Origin: an uncultured Muribaculum sp.
Lineage (GTDB): Bacteria; Bacteroidota; Bacteroidia; Bacteroidales; Muribaculaceae
NCBI GenBank assembly: GCA_947573015.1
Contig: CANPDS010000044.1
Span: 1-11,983 of the forward strand
DNA: 11,983 nucleotides
Reading direction: 5' to 3'
Below are positions 6,235 through 11,983 of the stretch, in pieces. A model generated the notes under the pieces. The model was not told the DNA's origin. It ran no database searches and worked only from the letters and a program-made list of their open reading frames with translations. Position numbers and translations under genes: made by a program. How positions within the stretch are numbered: the first letter of the stretch is position 1; each line of letters starts with the position of its first letter.

Positions 6235-9200
6235 TAGAATTGGAGTTTAAGATTTACACCGTAGGTACGGGTCATCGGGAGGGCACCCATCTCGAGACCG
6301 TTTACGACGTTAGTGCCACTCAGTGTGCCTGCAGCTTCGGGGTCGAACTGAGGCCAGTCGGTGATGCAGAAGATATTGGTAGCATATACACCAAGAGCAG
6401 CACCTTGCAGCACGCGGAGCTTCTTGCAGATCTTGCGTGGGAGAGTGTAGTCGAGACGAGCCTCTGTGAGCTTGAAGAAGTCGGTCTTGAAGGTATTCTC
6501 CTCAGCGTTGTTACGGATGTACTTAACCTTCTGGTAGTAGTCGATCACCGACTTAACGGGGCGAGTGTTGAGCGCATAGGTAGTTGAGCCGTCGGCGTTG
6601 GTTGTGGCAACGACACCCTCAACGGTGAGACCGTCGTAACGTCCTTCGAGAGAGTTGGTGAGCTTACCGAGGTAGGAGAGTACGGCGTTGGTGTGGGAGA
6701 ATGCATGACCACCCATCTGAGCAGAGAAGGTGAGGCCGAGGGTAAAGTTCTTGTAGCGGAAGGTGTGGCTCATACCGCCGCGCCATGTTGGAGTTACCTT
6801 TGCGATGCGTGTGTCGGCGGTATCGTCGAGCAATGGCAGACCATCATTTCCGTCGATAAGCTTCATACCGGCGCAGCTTACGGTGTTGCCGTTGGCATCG
6901 ATGTAGGTGGCATCGGCCGGAGCGCGCTTGTAGCCCTTACCGTAGATCCAGTTCATCTCCTCGCCAACGTAGGAACGGATTTCAGCGTAATTACCGCCAG
7001 AACCGCTGTTCTGCACGAATGCAGCTGCTGGATCCCAGGTATCGTCGAGCGATACGAGTTTGTTCCAGTTGCGGCTCCAGTTTACATCGAATGACCATGT
7101 GAAGTCGCGAGTCTGCACTGGTACAACATGGAGAGAAAGCTCGATACCACGGTTGCGGATCTCACCGGCATTCATCTTGCGTGATGACACGCCTGTGATC
7201 ATGTCGGTAACGGCGCTTACGATCTGGTTGGTTGTTGAAGAGTTGTAGAACGCAGCATCAAGACCGAGGCGGTTCTTGAAGAACATGAACTCGAGACCAG
7301 CCTCCCAGCTCTCGATATTCTCAGGGAGAATAAATGGGTTGGCGGCAGAGGTCGGGAGGAGGTAGGATGATGTATAGGTTGATGATGCTACATAAGTGTC
7401 GGTGAGGGTATAGGGGTTGGTGTCGTTACCTACGTTTGCCCATGAAGCACGCACTTTCAGCATATCGATCCAAGGAGCATTCTCCTGGAAGTTGAGCATC
7501 TGATCGACGAGCACTGATGCCGATACCGACGGGTAGAAGAATGACCAGTGACCGCGACCGAGAGCTGATGACCAGTCGTTACGTCCGGTGATGTCGAGGA
7601 AGTAGGTGTTGTCCCAGCTGAGGTTGACGAATCCGTAGAATGAGTTTACAACCTTGTGGACGCGGTACTGCATGGTACGAGCGTACTCACCGTCGGGCAC
7701 GTTGGTGTAGTTGTAGACACCCTCCTCACCGAGGTTCTTCAGAGTGACAGAGTTGCGGAAACGATGTGTGGTCATTGTGTTGCCACCGAAAGCGGCGCTA
7801 AGGGTAAGGCGCTTGTCGATGAGCTTGTTGTTGTTATACTTCAGAAGGAAGTCGAGGTTGGTCTCGATGTCGCGGTTGTTCTGCTCGCGGTAGAAACCAC
7901 GGTCCCAGTCGGGTGAGCGGTAGGGCTTCTTCTGCTGACGCCAGTCAACGCTGAAGTCGGTGCCGGCACGGAGGTCGAGAGTAAGACCCTTTACCGGGAA
8001 GTCAACGGTAAGAGAAACGTTGCCGTATACGCGGTCTTTGTTGATGGCGTTGGTAGCCTCATACATCTGACGGTAGGGGTTGGACGGTTTGGTGTTACCC
8101 ATCGACTGCACCATTGCAACGCCATCGTAGCGGTTGCCTTCGTAGTTTTCCTTAGTACACCATCCGTTGATATACTCGTTCCAGTAGTCAGACGGGTGTA
8201 TGTTGGTAGTACCCCACATGAGCATGTAGAACGGGCTCTGGGAGTTGTAGCCCTGAACAGGGAGGTTGTCGGACGACTTGTGGAGGTAGTTTACACGAGC
8301 CTGTGCCTTGATCCACTTGTTGAGCTTGGAGTTGAAGGCTACCGATACAGTCTGGTTCTTATATCCTGTGTTAGGTAGGATCCATGAGTTGCGTGTGTCG
8401 GTGATAGATATACGTGCAGATGTACCCTTGCCGTTGTTGGATGAAATGGTGACGTTGTTGCGATATGTTGTACCGGTCTCCATGAATCCAGTGAACCAAT
8501 CGTCGGCATATACGAACGGAGTCAGAGTCCATTCACCTGTAAGACGGTTGTAGGAGTTGTACTGGCTACGGAGCTTATCGGGGCTATAGGTCTCACCCCA
8601 TCCACCACGGCCACCGTTTGCCGATTTGGAGAATCCTTCGGGAACGTCCATGTTTCTGAAACGCCAGAAAGCGAATTCCTCGAATCCACCATCTGAACCG
8701 GGACCATACACGCCTTGGAAATCGGGGTAGTAACCGGCCTTTTCCCAGGTGATGGATGAGTTGAGAGTTACACCTACACCCTTCTCGGCCTTACCGGATT
8801 TGGTTGTGATGACGATAGCGCCGTTTGCAGCACGGGAACCGTAAAGAGCGGTAGCAGACGGGCCTTTGAGGACAGTGACAGACTCAACGTCCTCGGGGTT
8901 GATCTCTGACGCACCGTTACCGAAGTCGATCGGGGCATCGGTGTTGCCGAAAGACACACCGCTACCGGTACCGGCATCGCCAGAAGTGATGGGCACACCG
9001 TCGACCACGAAGAGGGCTTCGTTGGCACCGTAGTTGAGCGACTGGTCGCCACGGAGCACCACGCGCATAGATCCGAGCGGGCCGGAACCTGCGCTTGACA
9101 TTGAAAGACCGGCTACCTTACCGCTCATTGAGCTTAGCCAGTTGCCGGATACGGTCTGGTTGAGGTCTTCACTCGATACTTTAGATACGGCGTAACCGAG

Positions 9201-9917
9201 TGATTTCTGCTCACGGGAGATACCGAGAGCTGTAACGACAACGTCGTCGAGCTGGACACCGGACTGAGCGAGAGTGACATTTACCGGCTGTCCGGGAGTG
9301 GCTTTGATTTCTTTTGGATCACATCCTACGAAACGCACCACGAGAGTTGGATTCTTGCCAGTGGTGGCGAGGGAGAAGTTACCGTCGATATCGGTTGATG
9401 TGCCATGTTTTGTGCCTTTCTGCATCACAGTAGCGCCGATGATAGGCTCACCGGTGTCATCGACTACCTTACCTGTGACAATCTTGTTGTTGCCTTTTTC
9501 CTTGGCAGTTTTTACCGGCGCGGGAGTTTCTTCGGCAGGCCCGGCCGGTGTTGTCGTAGGGGCGGCAGCAGGGGTAAGAAGTATAGTTGAACCTTTTACC
9601 TCGACTTTTGCGCCCGGAAGCACTTCGGCGATGATGTCCTCGATAGGACGTTTTGTGGCGTGGAGTGAAACACGTCGGGAGGTTGGCAGCCCGGATTCGT
9701 CGTTGTAGGCGAAGGTGTAGTTGCACTGAGCCTCGATGTCATGAAGCAGTTGCTTCACAGTAACGTCGTTTGCATCGATGTTAACCCTTGGAAGGGCAGC
9801 GGAAGCCGCAATCGGCGTGCCGACTGACATGGCAAAGACAGAAGCTGCGATGAGAGCATTTCCGCGTATGCCAGAGAGGTGACGCCGGATGTCTCTAAAA
9901 TTACGATTTGCAGTCAT
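6234..9917 (-). CDS. SusC/RagA family TonB-dependent transporter with N-terminal STN signalling domain
   Basis: 1227-residue outer-membrane transporter that imports glycan fragments using TonB energy. Domains in order: signal peptide (1 to about 41); STN domain (about 44-115, from LPRVNIDANDVTVKQLLHDI); a Pro/Thr/Ala-rich linker (about 116-145); a carboxypeptidase-regulatory-like domain (about 147-216, VTGKVVDDTGEPIIGATV); and the plug from about 223 (LDDVVVTALGI). The plug includes LFVVDGVPI (302-310) and VTVLKGPSATALYGSRAANG (347-366), classic SusC signatures. The rest is a beta-barrel ending in the aromatic residue F (KLQF). The STN domain marks it as a signalling transporter: by analogy with FecA/FecR, it contacts the periplasmic part of a FecR protein. 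The fecR gene lies 84 bases upstream, which supports that pairing. It is longer than most SusC proteins because of the STN domain and linker. The substrate is unknown. Confidence 0.97.
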   Translation of the reverse strand: MTANRNFRDIRRHLSGIRGNALIAASVFAMSVGTPIAASAALPRVNIDANDVTVKQLLHDIEAQCNYTFAYNDESGLPTSRRVSLHATKRPIEDIIAEVLPGAKVEVKGSTILLTPAAAPTTTPAGPAEETPAPVKTAKEKGNNKIVTGKVVDDTGEPIIGATVMQKGTKHGTSTDIDGNFSLATTGKNPTLVVRFVGCDPKEIKATPGQPVNVTLAQSGVQLDDVVVTALGISREQKSLGYAVSKVSSEDLNQTVSGNWLSSMSGKVAGLSMSSAGSGPLGSMRVVLRGDQSLNYGANEALFVVDGVPITSGDAGTGSGVSFGNTDAPIDFGNGASEINPEDVESVTVLKGPSATALYGSRAANGAIVITTKSGKAEKGVGVTLNSSITWEKAGYYPDFQGVYGPGSDGGFEEFAFWRFRNMDVPEGFSKSANGGRGGWGETYSPDKLRSQYNSYNRLTGEWTLTPFVYADDWFTGFMETGTTYRNNVTISSNNGKGTSARISITDTRNSWILPNTGYKNQTVSVAFNSKLNKWIKAQARVNYLHKSSDNLPVQGYNSQSPFYMLMWGTTNIHPSDYWNEYINGWCTKENYEGNRYDGVAMVQSMGNTKPSNPYRQMYEATNAINKDRVYGNVSLTVDFPVKGLTLDLRAGTDFSVDWRQQKKPYRSPDWDRGFYREQNNRDIETNLDFLLKYNNNKLIDKRLTLSAAFGGNTMTTHRFRNSVTLKNLGEEGVYNYTNVPDGEYARTMQYRVHKVVNSFYGFVNLSWDNTYFLDITGRNDWSSALGRGHWSFFYPSVSASVLVDQMLNFQENAPWIDMLKVRASWANVGNDTNPYTLTDTYVASSTYTSSYLLPTSAANPFILPENIESWEAGLEFMFFKNRLGLDAAFYNSSTTNQIVSAVTDMITGVSSRKMNAGEIRNRGIELSLHVVPVQTRDFTWSFDVNWSRNWNKLVSLDDTWDPAAAFVQNSGSGGNYAEIRSYVGEEMNWIYGKGYKRAPADATYIDANGNTVSCAGMKLIDGNDGLPLLDDTADTRIAKVTPTWRGGMSHTFRYKNFTLGLTFSAQMGGHAFSHTNAVLSYLGKLTNSLEGRYDGLTVEGVVATTNADGSTTYALNTRPVKSVIDYYQKVKYIRNNAEENTFKTDFFKLTEARLDYTLPRKICKKLRVLQGAALGVYATNIFCITDWPQFDPEAAGTLSGTNVVNGLEMGALPMTRTYGVNLKLQF

Positions 9918-9946
9918 GTTTTAGGGTTGTGGTTATTATTAAGGTA

Positions 9947-9979
9947 ATTATAAGAAAAAGCAAAATTTAGATTAGCAAA
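9947..9979 (-). promoter_or_regulatory. AT-rich leader with weak promoter candidate before susC
   Basis: The 84-base fecR-susC gap is AT-rich near susC. On the minus strand TTTG (9979-9976) is followed after 23 bases by TATAAT (9952-9947). The spacing is a little long for the Bacteroides -33/-7 pattern and the -7 box is not TAnnTTTG. A target promoter for an ECF sigma factor could also lie here, but I see no motif that I can name. Confidence 0.2.
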
Positions 9980-10001
9980 GCGAGATGCACGGGGTACGCT
10001 G

Positions 10002-11108
10002 TCAGAATGCGGCCTCGGCAAGGTAGAGAGTGTGGTCGTGTGTGGAGATGGTTACCGGGAGGAGGTGTTCGATGATTGATATTACTTCGGATAGTTCCTG
10101 AGAGGAGTGGAGTGTCATGGAGAGTCTGGTGTTTGCCGCATCTTTGTCGTCGATCTGCAGTGCGAGGCCGTATCGGCGTGAGATGTGTATGAGGATATCG
10201 TCGAGGGGCTCGTTGTCGAATACAGTCACAGGAGCTATCCAGCGGCAGTAGGATTTAGCATTAGCAGGCTCGACGAGTACGTCGTGGTCCTTTCGGTTTA
10301 GCTCTATGCGCTGGTCGGGCTTCATGGTTACCGGCTCAGGGAGCCATGAGCTTTCGACCTCAACCTTCCCTTCGAGGAGCACTACCTCGTCGGTGTTGGT
10401 TGTTGATGATGACCTGGCGTTGAATGTGGTGCCGAGCACAGATATATCCATCTCTCCCATCTCGACGATGAATGGGCGTGATGCATCGTGGGTCACTTCG
10501 AAGTAGGCTTCGCCGTTGATCGCCACTCGGCGTTCGGGACCGTTGTCGAAGGTGTCGTAGTATGTCAGTGTCGAGCCACCGTTGAGCCATAGCTGAGTGC
10601 CGTCGGGGAGAGTGTGGTGTCCGACAGCGCCATCGACAGCTGCGAGGAGAGTCTTGGTGGGTATATGGTCGGGTGTGGCGTGGATTGTGCCGAGTATGTA
10701 TGATCCACAAGAGAGCAGTACGGCGCATGCAGCGGCTACAGAGAGCCAGGACAGAGGGATGCGTCGGCGTGGAGATGATGGCTGTGGCTCGTCGTTGTAT
10801 GGCTCTTCTGAGGACGTGTCGTCGGGCTGTGTTTCGGAAGCCGTTGTTGCAGGGGTGTAGGCTATTTTTCCGGCGTTGATCTCGCGCATGATCTTCTGGA
10901 GACCGATTGCGATCTCGGCGTCGATCATTGGAGTTCCTTTGGAGGAGTCGGAAAGTGATGGAAGATTGTCCCACACTTTGCGTAGTGCTCCTATAGTAGC
11001 AGCCTCGGCTCCATGCTCGGCGAGCCAGCGCTGTATGGCGTTGATGAGGTCGTCGGGAATATCCGGCGTGCGAGCGAGGTAGTCTATGATTGCCTGATGG
11101 TCATTCAT
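10002..11108 (-). CDS. FecR-type transmembrane anti-sigma factor
   Basis: 368-residue inner-membrane regulator. The cytoplasmic N-terminal part (about 1-115) contains a helical sigma-binding-like segment (AIQRWLAEHGAEAATIGALR, 24-43) and a Pro/Glu-rich stretch before the membrane. A single transmembrane helix follows (about 118-141). The periplasmic FecR domain covers about 155-255, with LPDGTQLWLNGGSTLTY (167-183), INGEAYFEV (197-205) and ISVLGTTFNAR (222-232). The C-terminal DUF4974 domain spans about 296-365 (FDNEPLDDILIHISRRYGL). In this family the C-terminal part receives the signal from the STN domain of the partner SusC and frees the sigma factor. It is 84 bases upstream of an STN-bearing susC, which fits. 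What is odd is that no sigma gene precedes it; the gene before it encodes a phosphoesterase. The nearest sigma gene is at 904-1467. Confidence 0.95.
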   Translation of the reverse strand: MNDHQAIIDYLARTPDIPDDLINAIQRWLAEHGAEAATIGALRKVWDNLPSLSDSSKGTPMIDAEIAIGLQKIMREINAGKIAYTPATTASETQPDDTSSEEPYNDEPQPSSPRRRIPLSWLSVAAACAVLLSCGSYILGTIHATPDHIPTKTLLAAVDGAVGHHTLPDGTQLWLNGGSTLTYYDTFDNGPERRVAINGEAYFEVTHDASRPFIVEMGEMDISVLGTTFNARSSSTTNTDEVVLLEGKVEVESSWLPEPVTMKPDQRIELNRKDHDVLVEPANAKSYCRWIAPVTVFDNEPLDDILIHISRRYGLALQIDDKDAANTRLSMTLHSSQELSEVISIIEHLLPVTISTHDHTLYLAEAAF

Positions 11109-11124
11109 ATCGTGGCGTGTAAAT

Positions 11125-11132
11125 CAAAAATA
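11125..11132 (-). promoter_or_regulatory. Consensus-like -7 element upstream of fecR
   Basis: The minus strand reads TATTTTTG, an exact match to the Bacteroides -7 consensus TAnnTTTG, 16 bases before the fecR ATG. No TTTG is seen at the expected -33 distance, so evidence for a promoter is only partial. If it is used, the 5' leader would be very short. Confidence 0.3.
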
Positions 11133-11153
11133 ACTTAAAATTTAAGGTTATTT
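11128..11153. repeat. AT-rich hairpin spanning the phosphoesterase stop codon
   Basis: AAATAA-CTTAAA (11128-11139) pairs with TTTAAG-TTATTT (11141-11146 and 11148-11153), with one central base and one bulged G at 11147. The phosphoesterase TAA stop (11150-11148) lies inside it. On the minus strand the structure runs into TTTTTG, so it could be a weak terminator or attenuator between the phosphoesterase and fecR. The stem has only one G-C pair, so stability would be low. Confidence 0.4.
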
Positions 11154-11983
11154 CATTGAGGAGTCGAATGTTTTCGGTCGCTCGACAGTCTGTGTGAATA
11201 CGTGTCCCCAGGGATCGGTGACGGTTACTGTCACGGGTGTGTCGGGCGCAGATGCTGTGACTTTGAAGAAGTGTATAGAGGATTGAGTGGGTGCGGATGG
11301 AGTCTTGCCCAAGTTGAGCATTGGTATGGCGTAGGAAATGATGTGGAGAGGATCGCATGCCTGCACTCTTGTGACGGTGAGTGGCCGGCCAAGCTCCGTG
11401 GCTTCGACAGTCCAGCCTGGGCCGTAGGAGAATACGTTGATAAGGAGCTCGTTGGCGACGTTGGGGCGGTCGTATCCGCATGCAAACTGCGCTACTTTTC
11501 CTTTCAGGTATTTTGTCTTTATCTTCGGCTTGGCTGGTGCTGAACTTTTTTTCTTGGCTTTGCTTTTTTTACCGGTGTTTTTGGGGGAGTCGGCGCGGTT
11601 TTTGTCGGCGGCGTTGCGCTTGCCATTGTCGGTGGTGATCAGCGAGGCATCGATGCGCACTTGATTGAGGTCGTAGATACGCATCTGATAGTCAGCCGGA
11701 TGCTGCGCGGATTTGTAGTGATAGCTCATGTCGGTACCATCGACTTCCCACACGCCGTATCCGCCGATCAGGCCGTCCTGTGTGATGTTGTTGTCGGTGC
11801 GACCTTGTGCGCCAGTCCACCAGAATGTGCCGCATACGGCCGGATATACCCATTGAGTTATGCCGGGGTAGCGCGGGCTTTGGAGGTTGTGGGCCTTATG
11901 CTGGTGTCCGGCGAAAATCTTCACGTTGGGGTAGCGTGCGAGGATTTTTTCGATTTTGGCGGTGTTGGTCAATGCCGGTTCTA
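11148..11983 (-). CDS. Calcineurin-like metallophosphoesterase, C-terminal part (runs off right edge)
   Basis: The C-terminal 277 residues of a larger protein; the frame is open to the window edge. A TTG at 11972 could be read as a start, but it lies in the middle of a phosphoesterase domain, so the gene surely begins outside the window. Seen: VKIFAGHQHKAH, carrying the GHxH metal-binding motif near the end of the catalytic domain. Then comes a C-terminal domain of the MetallophosC type often found in Bacteroides, with VCGTFWWTG, GGYGVWEVDG and HPADYQMRIY. Within that domain is a lysine-rich stretch (about 11493-11621) with 15 lysines in about 43 residues. The family hydrolyses phosphomono- or diesters. 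Placed 39 bases before fecR in the same direction, it may belong to the same locus and remove phosphate from the imported glycan, but this is an inference. Its export signal is not visible. Confidence 0.88.
   Translation of the reverse strand, partial: EPALTNTAKIEKILARYPNVKIFAGHQHKAHNLQSPRYPGITQWVYPAVCGTFWWTGAQGRTDNNITQDGLIGGYGVWEVDGTDMSYHYKSAQHPADYQMRIYDLNQVRIDASLITTDNGKRNAADKNRADSPKNTGKKSKAKKKSSAPAKPKIKTKYLKGKVAQFACGYDRPNVANELLINVFSYGPGWTVEATELGRPLTVTRVQACDPLHIISYAIPMLNLGKTPSAPTQSSIHFFKVTASAPDTPVTVTVTDPWGHVFTQTVERPKTFDSSMK

Noticed and set aside
9924..9931. GGGTTGTG shared by the 22-bp repeat (3048-3055) and the susC leader as a common operator
   Set aside because: Only eight bases match, the flanks differ and there is no inverted partner at the susC site, so it is probably chance.
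11970..11972. TTG at 11972 as the true start of the phosphoesterase
   Set aside because: The reading frame stays open to the window edge, and a start here would leave out nearly all of the catalytic domain while keeping its last metal motif.
1..11983. CRISPR arrays, tRNA or rRNA genes, insertion sequences
   Set aside because: No regularly spaced repeats, cloverleaf-like segments or transposase-like frames were seen on either strand. The gaps are too short to hold most of these.

Overview
The window looks like an accessory carbohydrate-use locus (polysaccharide utilization locus, PUL) from a member of the Bacteroidales. The evidence is a SusC/SusD pair, Bacteroidetes-type lipoprotein signals, a FecR/ECF sigma pair, a serine-type sulfatase and a type IX-like C-terminal tail, with no Shine-Dalgarno sequences. 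The fairly GC-rich coding sequence fits Muribaculaceae or a relative better than Bacteroides proper, but that is an inference from composition and style. All eight real genes lie on the minus strand, so transcription runs right to left. The genes at both ends are cut by the window.

Layout in transcription order: (1) 11983-11148, C-terminal part of a calcineurin-like phosphoesterase with a lysine-rich insertion. (2) 11108-10002, FecR-type anti-sigma factor. (3) 9917-6234, SusC-type TonB-dependent transporter with an N-terminal STN signalling domain. (4) 6234-4654, SusD-like lipoprotein, overlapping susC by one base (TAATG). (5) 4612-3194, BACON-type surface lipoprotein in the SusE/SusF position. 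(6) 2971-1508, NAGPA/DUF2233 phosphodiester glycosidase with a sorting-like C-terminal tail. (7) 1467-904, ECF sigma factor. (8) 880-1, N-terminal 293 residues of a serine-type sulfatase. No gene-free stretch exceeds 300 bases. The longest gap is 222 bases (2972-3193), and it holds several inverted repeats and a possible 12-codon leader ORF. The other gaps are 20-85 bases.

How the parts may work together: SusC, SusD and the BACON lipoprotein would bind and import a glycan. The STN domain of SusC would report substrate binding to FecR, which would release or activate an ECF sigma factor. The unusual point is that the sigma gene does not sit just upstream of fecR, as is usual, but about 8.5 kb downstream between the glycosidase and the sulfatase. 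The enzymes all act on charged or esterified sugars: a phosphodiester glycosidase, a metallophosphoesterase and a sulfatase. This suggests a glycan carrying sugar-1-phosphodiester, phosphate and/or sulfate groups. The substrate cannot be named from the sequence.

The most interesting items are the anionic-substituent enzyme set, the separated sigma/anti-sigma pair, and the structured intergenic region before the glycosidase gene.
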